In this document: positions 1 through 5,803 of the stretch, piece after piece
Layout of the letters: each line of letters begins with the position of its first letter
Numbering within the stretch: the first letter of the stretch is position 1
Source of the DNA: Acidobacteriota bacterium
GTDB taxonomy: Bacteria > Acidobacteriota > Vicinamibacteria > Vicinamibacterales > 2-12-FULL-66-21
NCBI GenBank assembly: GCA_013694845.1
Contig: JACDBQ010000780.1
Coordinates: forward strand, 1-8,083
Reading direction: 5' to 3'
Length of the DNA: 8,083 nucleotides
Made by a program: the position numbers and the translations under genes
The notes under the pieces: model-generated
What the model saw: the letters and a program-made list of their open reading frames with translations, nothing else
Databases searched by the model: none
Told to the model about the DNA's origin: nothing

Positions 1-1
1 A

Positions 2-658
2 GCGGGCCGCCTGGCGAACAAGCCGGTCATCCTCGACAACTCGATCCTCAGCTGGACGGGTCGGGACACCCGCACCAAGGTGCTGGAGAAGATGCGGCCC
101 GGTGACATCCACACGCACTTTTACAACGACCGTCACGTCGAGATCCTGGATCGGAGGACGGACAAGGTCCAGCCCTACATGCACGAGGCGCGCAAGCGAG
201 GGGTCATCTTCGATCTCGGCCACGGCGGGGGCAGCTTCCTGTGGCCCGTCGCCGATCGCGCGATGGCGCAGGGCTTCCCCCCCGATACGATCAGCACGGA
301 TCTGCACGCCGGCAGCATCATGAGCACGCAGTCCGACATGCCCAACGCGATGTCGAAGCTGCTGCTGCTCGGCATGCCGCTGCGCGAGACGATCCACCGC
401 GCCACCGTCACCCCGGCCCGCACCATCAACCGGTTCCCCGAGATCGGCACGCTCGGCGAAGGGCGCACCGCCGATGTCGCCGTGCTGCAGATGCAGGAGG
501 GCGTGTTTTCATTCCATGACGCCCTGAACAAGAAGCGACTGGGCACCCGCCGCCTGCTGAACGTGCTGACCGTGAGGGCCGGGGAAATCGTGTACGACCG
601 CGACGGGCTCGCGTTTCCGAACTGGGATGCGCCCGGCGCTTACGGGAGGACTCGATAG
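2..658 (+). CDS. Amidohydrolase/deacetylase-family metallohydrolase (5' end cut by window edge)
   Basis: This is the C-terminal 218 residues of a TIM-barrel amidohydrolase of the EF_0837/AHA_3915 (dihydroorotase/D-aminoacylase-like) type. The reading frame is open to the left edge, so the true start lies outside. Metal-site residues seen in the fragment are a strand-6 histidine (H39 in GDIHTHFYN), a strand-7 histidine (H74 in FDLGHGGG) and the strand-8 catalytic aspartate (D100 in TISTDLH). The strand-5 position that is often histidine is Asp (PVILDN); I recall Asp there in homologues from Acidobacteria and Bacteroidetes. The end (ELGTL, then TADVAVLQMQEG and VRAGEIVYDRDG) is the usual C-terminal small beta domain. 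Family members hydrolyse N-acyl or cyclic amide bonds, releasing an amine or amino acid; the substrate here is unknown. The HxH and lysine ligands are off the window. Unlike its downstream paralogue, it looks catalytically intact. Confidence 0.9.
   Translation, partial: AGRLANKPVILDNSILSWTGRDTRTKVLEKMRPGDIHTHFYNDRHVEILDRRTDKVQPYMHEARKRGVIFDLGHGGGSFLWPVADRAMAQGFPPDTISTDLHAGSIMSTQSDMPNAMSKLLLLGMPLRETIHRATVTPARTINRFPEIGTLGEGRTADVAVLQMQEGVFSFHDALNKKRLGTRRLLNVLTVRAGEIVYDRDGLAFPNWDAPGAYGRTR
644..650 (+). promoter_or_regulatory. Ribosome binding site for the second amidohydrolase
   Basis: GGGAGGA lies 8 bases before the ATG at 659, inside the last codons of the upstream amidohydrolase. It fixes the start of the downstream gene and indicates translational coupling, because the upstream TAG (656-658) directly abuts the ATG. 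Confidence 0.7.
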
Positions 659-1945
659 ATGGCCCGCACACGAACACTGCCCCTTGGTCTGGCCCTCGCC
701 GGCATCTGTCTCCTGGCGGCGGTGTCGGGCAGGCCGCTCGCGCAGAGCGAGCCGATCTATGACTACCTGCTCAGGAACGGCCACGTCATCGATCCGGCCG
801 GCGGTCGCAACGGTCGAATGGACATCGCCATTGCCGGGGATCGTGTCGTGCGGTTCGGCACCGGCCTGCCCGCGCAGCACGCCAAACAGGTGATCGACCT
901 CAGCGCCTACTACGTGACACCCGGCCTCATCGACCTGCATGCCTACGTCAATTCGCAGGCGGTCTTCCGCGATGGGGATCCGCGGACCGACTGGCGGAAC
1001 GTGAATCCCGATCACAACGCGCTGCGTCACGGCGTCACCACGGTCGTGGACGGCGGCAGCACCGGGTGGAGGAACTTCGAATCGTTCAAGACCCTCGTCA
1101 TCGATCAGTCACGCGTCCGCGTGCTCGCGTTCCTCAATATCGTCGGCGCCGGCATGCTCGAAGGCCAGGGGCAGGCGGATCCCGCCGACCTCCGCGTGGA
1201 CGACGCGGTCCAGATGGCCCGCCGTCACACGGAGACGATCGTGGGGATCCGGAGCCCGCACCTGCGGGGCGCCGGCCGCGAAGGGCTCAACCGGAGCCTG
1301 CAGGCCGCCGAATCGATCAAGGGCCCGGCGCTCGTGGAGTACCAGGAGGACGCCGGGTTCGAGTACCGTGAGCTCGTCCTCGGGCGGTTGCGCGCCGGGG
1401 ACCTTGTGACGCACACCTTCGGCCCCGGGACACCGGTGCTCGACGCGAATGGCGCCCTGAACGATACGCTGAAACTGGCACGGGACCGGGGCGTGCTGTT
1501 CGATCTGGGTCATGGCACGCAGGGCTTCTGGTTCCGGCTGGCGGTTCCGGCGGTGCGGGCCGGGTTCCTGCCCGACACGCTCTCGACCGCCATGGACAAG
1601 ACCAGCCTTCTGCTGCCCCGGGCCGACCTGATGACGACGCTCTCCAAGTTCCTGAATATGGGCGTGCCCGTGGAGGAGCTGGTGGACCGCGTCACGGCAC
1701 GGCCGGCGCGTGCGCTGAAGCGTCCCGAGCTGGGCACCCTGCGCGAAGGGGGTCTCGCGGATCTGGCCGTCATCGAGATCCAGCAGGGCCAGTTCGGCTT
1801 TCTGGACGCCGGCCTCGCCCGCCTCCGAGGCGACCGCAACATGCGGGCAGTCATGACCATGCGCGAAGGTCGGATCGTCTGGGACAGCGAGGGCTTGAGC
1901 CGGACTGACTGGTTGCAGGCAGGGTCGTACACCAACTACCGTTAG
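659..1945 (+). CDS. Exported amidohydrolase paralogue with degraded metal site (probable pseudoenzyme)
   Basis: 428 residues, full length for the family, starting on the base after the upstream stop. Residues 1-30 form a Sec-type signal: a basic start, a hydrophobic stretch (LPLGLALAGICLLAA) and a likely cleavage after LAQ or LAQS. The amidohydrolase fold is clear: a beta N-domain (GHVIDPAGGRNG), then PGLIDLH, GVTTVVDGGS, FDLGHG and a C-terminal ELGTLREGGLADLAV. The metal centre is not normal. The strand-1 HxH is H94-A-Y96; the expected carboxylated lysine is R198 (VGIR); the strand-5 ligand is E227; H252 and H285 remain; the strand-8 catalytic Asp is A311 (LSTAMD, against ISTDLH in the upstream copy). 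Losing that near-invariant Asp argues against hydrolase activity. It could be a binding or regulatory partner of the intact upstream paralogue. The fold call is secure; the loss of activity is inferred. Confidence 0.88.
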   Translation: MARTRTLPLGLALAGICLLAAVSGRPLAQSEPIYDYLLRNGHVIDPAGGRNGRMDIAIAGDRVVRFGTGLPAQHAKQVIDLSAYYVTPGLIDLHAYVNSQAVFRDGDPRTDWRNVNPDHNALRHGVTTVVDGGSTGWRNFESFKTLVIDQSRVRVLAFLNIVGAGMLEGQGQADPADLRVDDAVQMARRHTETIVGIRSPHLRGAGREGLNRSLQAAESIKGPALVEYQEDAGFEYRELVLGRLRAGDLVTHTFGPGTPVLDANGALNDTLKLARDRGVLFDLGHGTQGFWFRLAVPAVRAGFLPDTLSTAMDKTSLLLPRADLMTTLSKFLNMGVPVEELVDRVTARPARALKRPELGTLREGGLADLAVIEIQQGQFGFLDAGLARLRGDRNMRAVMTMREGRIVWDSEGLSRTDWLQAGSYTNYR

Positions 1946-1984
1946 CGCAGGCTCACCGGGCGCCCGAGAGGCGTCGCTATCGCC

Positions 1985-1989
1985 AGGAG
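1985..1989 (+). promoter_or_regulatory. Ribosome binding site for the SUMF1-domain gene
   Basis: AGGAG sits 9 bases before the ATG at 1999. It supports that start, which also gives a proper signal peptide. The 53-base gap after the amidohydrolase stop shows no convincing terminator, so the gene may be co-transcribed with the amidohydrolases. Confidence 0.6.
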
Positions 1990-1998
1990 AATGCCTCG

Positions 1999-3436
1999 AT
2001 GTTCCTGCGTTTCGCGATCCTGACAGTGCCGTTGTTCCTGGCGACCGGTTATACGGGCGGACAAGGTGCGGCGCGAGCGGAGGATGCGGATCTTCGGATG
2101 GAGTTCGTCTCCATTCCGCCGGGGGAGTTCGTGCGCGGCCTCGACACTGGCGCCTATCGCGAAAAGCCCGCGCATCGCGTCAGGATCAGCCGCTCCTTCG
2201 AGCTGGGCAAGTACGAAGTCACGCAGGCGCAATGGGAGTCTGTCATGGGGCAGAACCCAAGCCACTTCCGGGCAGCCGATCGGCCCGTCGAACGCGTGTC
2301 GTGGACGGACGCGCAGGCGTTCATCCGGCGCCTCAACGAGCGCCAGGGCAGCTATGCGTATCGGCTGCCGACCGAGGCGGAATGGGAGTACGCCAGCCGG
2401 GCCGGCGGGGCCGAAGCCGACGACGATGCCAAGGCGCTGGACGCCGCCGCCTGGTGCGGCAACAACGCGCTCGGCCAGACCCACGCGGTCGGAACGAAGA
2501 AGCCCAACGCGTGGGGTCTGCACGACATGCAGGGCAACGTGTGGGAGTGGGTCCAGGACTGGTTCGGCAGCTATCCTGCCGGAGAAGTAACCGACCCCCG
2601 GGGCCCGGCGTCGGGCGAAGGCCGGGTGTTTCACGGGGGCAGCTGGGCGCACGGCTATCCCTCACTGTGCCGCACGGGCTACCGGAACCAGGCCGCCCCC
2701 GACAAGAGCTATTTCGTCGTCGGCTTCCGTCTCGCGCGCACCCCTCGTGCCCCGGTCGCCGGGAAGGTCGACCGGCCGTCAGCGCATGAACTCAAATTCG
2801 TAAACATCCCCGCAGGCCGGTTTGCGATGGGACGGGAGGATGGCGACGGCCGCGAGTACCCGGTGCGCGAGGTGCGGATCACCCGACCCTTCGAGCTCGG
2901 GAAGTACGAAGTCACGCAGGCACAGTGGCGGGCGGTCATGGGGGCTGATCCCGCTGCCTTCAAAGGCGCCGGCCGGCCGGTCGAGCAGGTCTCCTGGGAC
3001 GACGTTCAGCGGTTCATCCAGAAGCTGAACGAGCGGAACGACGGCTATCGGTACCGCCTCCCCTCCGAGGCCGAGTGGGAGTACGCCTGCCGCGCCGGGT
3101 CGACCGGCGACTTCGCCGGTGACCTCGATGCGATGGCCTGGTATCACAACAATTCCGGCGGCGAGACGCATCCGTCGGCCTCAAGGCGCCGAATGCATGG
3201 GGGCTTCACGACATGCACGGGAACCTGTTCGAGTGGGTGGAGGACTGGTACGGCGTTACCCGGGCGGCCGCGTGGATGACCCCGCCGGCCCGGCATCTGG
3301 CCGCATGAAGGTCCGGCGCGGCGGGAGCTTCGCGCATGATGCCCTGCGCAACCGTTGCTCGAGGCGCTACCGGGACGTGCCCGATTACCGGCGCGACGAC
3401 ATCGGCTTTCGGGTGGCGCGCACGCCGGCGCGTTGA
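1999..3436 (+). pseudogene. Secreted tandem SUMF1/formylglycine-generating-enzyme-like protein, broken by two frameshifts
   Basis: As read, the frame stops at 3279 (426 residues), but homology continues in two further frames to the stop at 3434-3436. Restoring one base near 3172-3177 (HP then [14 protein letters not shown]) and one near 3254-3256 (DWYG then YPGGRVDDP) gives a continuous 479-residue protein. Residues 1-27 look like a signal peptide ending ARA. Domain 1 spans about residues 32-248 and domain 2 about 264-477. Each has the SUMF1/FGE landmarks: FELGKYEVTQAQW, NPSHF or DPAAF, RPVE-VSW, YRLP-EAEWEYA, WGLHDM-GN and GGS. Neither domain shows the Cys-x4-Cys pair of oxygen-dependent FGE near GGS; each keeps one Cys (SLC, NRC). 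It is therefore probably a binding or structural member, not a sulfatase activator. The breaks may be true decay or assembly errors; domain 1 and the secretion signal remain intact. Confidence 0.85.
2092..3430 (+). repeat. Internal tandem duplication of a SUMF1 domain
   Basis: The two halves of the gene (about 2092-2742 and 2788-3430) encode homologous domains in direct order, joined by a short linker (APVAGKVDRPSAH). One 20-base stretch is identical between them, at 2209-2228 and 2902-2921, encoding KYEVTQA. Elsewhere the copies have clearly diverged at both DNA and protein level, so this is an old domain duplication and not a recent assembly artefact. Confidence 0.8.
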
Positions 3437-3612
3437 GGAGCACCCGGCGGCAGACTGGAGGGGCCAACTTCCTCCATTTCCAGGGCGCGCCGGATCACCG
3501 CTGTGATCTGGCCGGCCTGGACACGGAAATGGCGCTCGACATGTAACCCGGTCTGCCCACTACCTCATCGACCGCGTCGGCCAGTGTCGATGCGGGAATC
3601 CGGCGCAGCTCT
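3437..3612. other. Gap between convergent genes
   Basis: This 176-base stretch separates the ends of two convergent gene groups. No intact gene is seen. The minus strand keeps a decayed coding remnant (listed separately). Two small inverted repeats are present: arms TGGAGG/CCTCCA at 3456-3461 and 3471-3476, and arms GATCAC/GTGATC at 3493-3498 and 3503-3508. Neither has a clean T-tract. Confidence 0.5.
3491..3510. terminator. Hairpin between convergent genes, possible bidirectional terminator
   Basis: Perfect 6-base arms GATCAC and GTGATC flank a 4-base loop. The stem can grow to 8 pairs with one G-U and one C-G. It sits between convergent operons, where a bidirectional terminator is expected, but no T-run follows on either strand. 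It could equally be incidental to the decayed coding sequence or a protein-binding palindrome. Confidence 0.25.
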
Positions 3613-4071
3613 TCACGGTACCCACGCGATCATTTCGATTTCGATCCTGGTCTGATCATCCGGAAAATCGACGCCGACGGCACTTCGTGAGGGGCGCGCG
3701 TTCGTGAAGTACTCGGCGTAGACCTTGTTCATGCCCGGCTTGTCGTTGCGGATGTCGGCCATGAACACCGTCACCTTCAGCACGTTGTCGAGGGAGGTTC
3801 CCGCCGCCGCAAGGTTCGCCTTGTGCTTCTCGAGGATGTTCCGCGTCTGCTCCTCGATCGTGCCGCCCGAATTATTCGGTGCGTCTTTGATCACGCCTGT
3901 CAGGCCGGACGTGAAGACCAGATTGCCCACCCGTGCGCCCGCCGGAGTTCTCTCGACCTTGCCTCCCTGGGCGCGGGCGGGAACCGACAGGGCCATGGCG
4001 GCCATGCCGGCCATGCCGCCGGCCTTGACGGCGCTGCGGATGAAGTCCCTTCGCTTGCTGCTGTTCGACAT
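3613..4071 (-). CDS. Tat-exported RidA (YjgF/YER057c/UK114) family protein
   Basis: 152 residues. RidA proteins hydrolyse reactive enamine/imine intermediates released by PLP-dependent lyases, giving oxo-acids and ammonia. The N-terminus carries a twin-arginine signal (KRRDF at residues 6-10, hydrophobic GMAGMAAMALSV, cleavage after ARA or AQ), so the enzyme should act outside the cytoplasm. That is uncommon, since textbook RidA is a cytosolic trimer of about 130 residues. The RidA core follows: NLVFTSGLTG, EEQTRNILEKHKANLAAAG, NVLKVTVFMADI, and PSRSAVGVDFP, then IEIEMIA. R129 and E146 match the conserved catalytic Arg and Glu of the family. The start at 4071 is chosen because it gives the Tat signal and follows a near-perfect Shine-Dalgarno. 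A longer in-frame start at 4170 would overlap the upstream small ORF. It is the last gene of the minus-strand group; its natural partner is the Tat-exported PLP enzyme upstream. Confidence 0.92.
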   Translation of the reverse strand: MSNSSKRRDFIRSAVKAGGMAGMAAMALSVPARAQGGKVERTPAGARVGNLVFTSGLTGVIKDAPNNSGGTIEEQTRNILEKHKANLAAAGTSLDNVLKVTVFMADIRNDKPGMNKVYAEYFTNARPSRSAVGVDFPDDQTRIEIEMIAWVP

Positions 4072-4074
4072 ACG

Positions 4075-4082
4075 ACCTCCTT
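4075..4082 (-). promoter_or_regulatory. Ribosome binding site for the RidA gene
   Basis: AAGGAGGT on the minus strand lies just before the ATG at 4071, leaving only about 4 bases between the GGAGG core and the start. The spacing is short but the match is complete, and it decides the start over the longer in-frame alternative. Confidence 0.7.
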
Positions 4083-4112
4083 GACCTTTTGCCCGTCGGA
4101 CGCTGGCGTTGG

Positions 4113-4259
4113 TTAATTGTTGCCCGAGACTGTCTTCCAGTCCTGACCGGCACGGCCGTTGAGATCCCACTGCACGCGTCCGTCGCGAAGGGTCAGCTCG
4201 CAGACCAGGAGTTTGTCGCCAGGCCAGATGGCCCCCACGAGCACGAGGCGTCGACTCAT
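4113..4259 (-). pseudogene. Orphan C-terminal fragment of a third amidohydrolase (48-codon ORF)
   Basis: A 48-residue ORF runs from the ATG at 4259 to a TAA at 4113-4115. Its last 35 residues (WPGDKLLVCELTLRDGRV, then QWDLNGRAGQDWKTVSG) align without gaps to the C-termini of both amidohydrolases in this window: RGDRNMRAVMTMREGRI with VWDSEGLSRTDWLQAGS in the second copy, and VRAGEIVYDRDG in the first. Shared positions are GD, R-x-G-R, W-D, G and D-W. It is therefore the tail of the same small beta domain, lacking the whole catalytic barrel. Unexpectedly, the ATG has a good Shine-Dalgarno (AAGGAG at 4268-4273, 8 bases away), so a short peptide might still be made. It lies 55 bases after the dipeptidase stop and 41 before the RidA start, on the same strand. 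Most likely a deletion relic; a functional micropeptide cannot be excluded. Confidence 0.7.
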
Positions 4260-4282
4260 TTTGCGGTCTCCTTGTCGGCGAA

Positions 4283-4318
4283 CTGAGGCGGTCCTCAGAG
4301 GGGTGACTTCTCCGTCAC
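4283..4318 (-). other. Two tandem hairpins after the dipeptidase stop
   Basis: Read on the minus strand, GTGAC/GTCAC arms with a 6-base loop (4318 to 4303) span the dipeptidase stop codon. CTGAGG/CCTCAG arms with a 4-base loop (4298 to 4283) follow at once. No T-run follows, so a strong intrinsic terminator is unlikely. They could reduce read-through or shield the upstream mRNA end, lowering expression of the distal RidA gene. The first is only 5 base pairs. Confidence 0.35.
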
Positions 4319-5550
4319 GTGCTGATCAGTCGCAGGAGGTTCAACCCCATGATCTTCCTGATCCGCTGATCACCGTAGCCCTTGCGGACGAGGGCTTCGG
4401 TGATCTTCGCGTAGTCACTGATGTCTTCGATCCCGTGAGGCGGAGGGACGCCGCCGTCGAAGTCGGCACCGATCGCAACGTGGTCTTCCCCGACCAGCCG
4501 GACGGCGTAGTCGATCACGTCCACCAGTTCGTCGACCGTCATCCGGACGTCCGGCGGGACGGGGCGCGGCCCGCCCGGCTGGCGGCTGGCCATCTGCCGG
4601 TTCAGTTCGTCGAACGTCGTCGGCGACGGCGGAGGGCTCGACCGGCTCGGCGGAGCGAGCGTGGTGAGCAGTCCTGGAGCCGTGCCCTTCCTGCGCGCCT
4701 CGTCCTGGCGCCGCGCGAAGTCCCTGGGATTGTTCATCGAATTGCCGATCTGGTGGCCGATGACCCCGCCTTTGGCCGCGATCGCTTTCGCGGCTTCGTC
4801 GCTGATGTTGCGCGGGATGTCCACCACGTGCCGGTAACCACCATGGGAATAGAGAACCGGATCCTCGCTCGCCTCCACCGTTTGCAGGATGGTCTCGGTG
4901 GATCCGTGGGCGACGTTGATGATCATCCCCAGGCGGTTCATCTCGCGGATCAGCTCACGCCCACGCTCGTTGATCCCGTTCCACCGCGGAACTTCGCAGC
5001 AGGAGTCGGCGAAGTTGCTGTGCTGATTGTGGGCCGGGAGCATCAGGGAGCGCAGGCCGAGACGATAGAGTGCCTGAAGCGTCAGCGGGTCGCCGTCCAG
5101 GTCGTAGGCCCCTTCAAGGTCGAGAAAGGCGGCGATCTTCCCCTGCGCGGCAATCCGCTCGATATCCGAGGCGTTCAGCGCCAGTGCGATCTGATCGGGA
5201 TGTTTCTCGATCTGCCGGAGCGAGAGTTCGAGCAATTGCAGCGTGTGTTTGAGCTCATACCGATGCGGGTAATACGGTTCGAGCGAGTACAGGCTGAAGA
5301 AGATGGCGTTGACGCCGCCGGCCCGGATACGCGGGAGATCAACCTGGCCGTCCTTGTAAGTGTCACCGAGGTCGCCACCCAGGTAGAGCTGCCTGTTGAT
5401 CATGTGGGTGTGGGCATCCATGACGAACATGGGAGGCTGGGTGCCTGGCGATGCCTGAAGGGCGTGCTCCGGAGGGGCGCCGCCGCTGGAGATCAGGAAG
5501 GTTCCTGACAGCAGCAGAGCGACGAAGGCGAGGGCGGTTCGCGCGTGCAC
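4315..5550 (-). CDS. Exported peptidase M19 family (membrane/renal dipeptidase-like) protein
   Basis: 411 residues with a GTG start. Residues 1-25 form a Sec signal (TALAFVALLLSGTFLISSGG). M19 enzymes are zinc dipeptidases that accept dipeptides, often with a D-amino acid or dehydro residue at the C-terminal side. Landmarks in order: DAHTHM (H47, H49; classic M19 has HxD), FLDLEGAYDL (E146, the bridging glutamate), LMLPAHNQHSNFAD, INVAHGSTETI (H215), VLYSHGGYR (H236), GEDHVAIGADFDGG (D363) and GLNLLRLI near the end. A proline- and arginine-rich insert at about residues 278-335 is longer than in typical members. The gene starts 9 bases after the 80-residue Tat ORF, so they are surely co-transcribed. 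In this setting it may supply amino acids or D-amino acids to the PLP enzyme encoded upstream. Family assignment is firm; substrate is unknown. Confidence 0.92.
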   Translation of the reverse strand: MHARTALAFVALLLSGTFLISSGGAPPEHALQASPGTQPPMFVMDAHTHMINRQLYLGGDLGDTYKDGQVDLPRIRAGGVNAIFFSLYSLEPYYPHRYELKHTLQLLELSLRQIEKHPDQIALALNASDIERIAAQGKIAAFLDLEGAYDLDGDPLTLQALYRLGLRSLMLPAHNQHSNFADSCCEVPRWNGINERGRELIREMNRLGMIINVAHGSTETILQTVEASEDPVLYSHGGYRHVVDIPRNISDEAAKAIAAKGGVIGHQIGNSMNNPRDFARRQDEARRKGTAPGLLTTLAPPSRSSPPPSPTTFDELNRQMASRQPGGPRPVPPDVRMTVDELVDVIDYAVRLVGEDHVAIGADFDGGVPPPHGIEDISDYAKITEALVRKGYGDQRIRKIMGLNLLRLIST

Positions 5551-5559
5551 AGTCGCCCC

Positions 5560-5802
5560 CTATCCCTTAGGCCGCGCGCCGACGTGGACGCCTCCCTGCT
5601 GAGCGCGGGAGTGCAGATCCTTCCACTCCGAACTCCCGTCGTCGGTGACTTCTTCCATGGAGACCCCTCGCGCGAAGACTGGCAGCTTGCCCGTGGCCCG
5701 GGCTCGTGGCACGGCCGCCAGCGGGACGACTGCGAGTCCGGCCGCCATACCGACGCTCCCGAGAAACCCGCGACGCGACGTCCCTTCGGGCTGAAGCTTC
5801 AT
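5560..5802 (-). CDS. Small Tat-signal protein of unknown function
   Basis: 80 residues. It starts one base after the stop of the PLP-enzyme gene (TGA, G, ATG) and ends 9 bases before the dipeptidase start, so it is tightly held in the operon. A GGAGAGG motif precedes its ATG. Residues 8-36 are a textbook twin-arginine signal: SRRGFLGSVG, then hydrophobic MAAGLAVVPLAA, then a likely cleavage after RARA (residue 36). The mature part would be only about 44 residues (PVFARGVSMEEVT, SSEWKDLHSRAQ, a glycine-rich basic tail), with no cysteines, no motif I recognise and no second membrane segment. It may be a small partner that rides with, or anchors, the PLP enzyme; or a truncated N-terminus of a former larger Tat substrate. 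I cannot tell which. The tight spacing and intact frame argue for a real gene. Confidence 0.7.
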   Translation of the reverse strand: MKLQPEGTSRRGFLGSVGMAAGLAVVPLAAVPRARATGKLPVFARGVSMEEVTDDGSSEWKDLHSRAQQGGVHVGARPKG

Positions 5803-5803
5803 C

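Larger units (their letters stand above)
3437..3629 (-). pseudogene. Decayed coding remnant, possibly the N-terminus of an RraA-family aldolase
   Basis: Reading leftwards from the end of the RidA gene, one minus frame (3629 to 3495) encodes 44 residues including YREELRRIPASTLADAVDEV and VGRPGYMSS, with no start codon ahead of it. The pattern LRRIPxxTLADAxDEVxGRxGxM is what I recall from N-termini of RraA-like (4-hydroxy-4-methyl-2-oxoglutarate aldolase-type) proteins. The coherent-looking sequence then passes to another minus frame (about 3573 to 3437) with FRVQAGQITAVIRRALEMEE, as if one frameshift had occurred. It ends where the SUMF1 gene ends. No start, a frameshift and a missing C-terminal two-thirds make it a dead fragment if real. 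The RraA assignment is from memory and weak; the first frame looks more protein-like than chance, but a search is needed. Confidence 0.35.

Noticed and set aside
80..82. GTG at 80 as the start of the first amidohydrolase
   Set aside because: The frame is open and family-like back to base 2 (PVILDNSILSWTG), so this GTG is an internal valine of a gene cut by the window edge.
1946..1998. GGGCGCCC palindrome between the second amidohydrolase and the SUMF1 gene
   Set aside because: It has no loop and no T-run, and such short GC palindromes are frequent by chance at this base composition.
1942..2652. 236-codon minus-strand open frame
   Set aside because: It is antisense to the first SUMF1 domain and shows no motif; it is explained by codon bias of the real gene.
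3456..3476. TGGAGG/CCTCCA inverted repeat as a terminator of the SUMF1 gene
   Set aside because: The stem is only 6 pairs with a 9-base loop and is followed by just three T residues; too weak to call on its own.
4072..4170. Upstream in-frame extension of the RidA gene (start at 4170)
   Set aside because: The extra 33 residues would bury the Tat motif, overlap the amidohydrolase-tail ORF, and ignore the strong AAGGAGGT just before the ATG at 4071.
4159..5508. 449-codon plus-strand open frame
   Set aside because: It lies antisense to the M19 dipeptidase, whose zinc motifs and signal peptide are clear. The plus reading is rich in Arg, Val and Asp, without domains, and is a typical GC-rich shadow.
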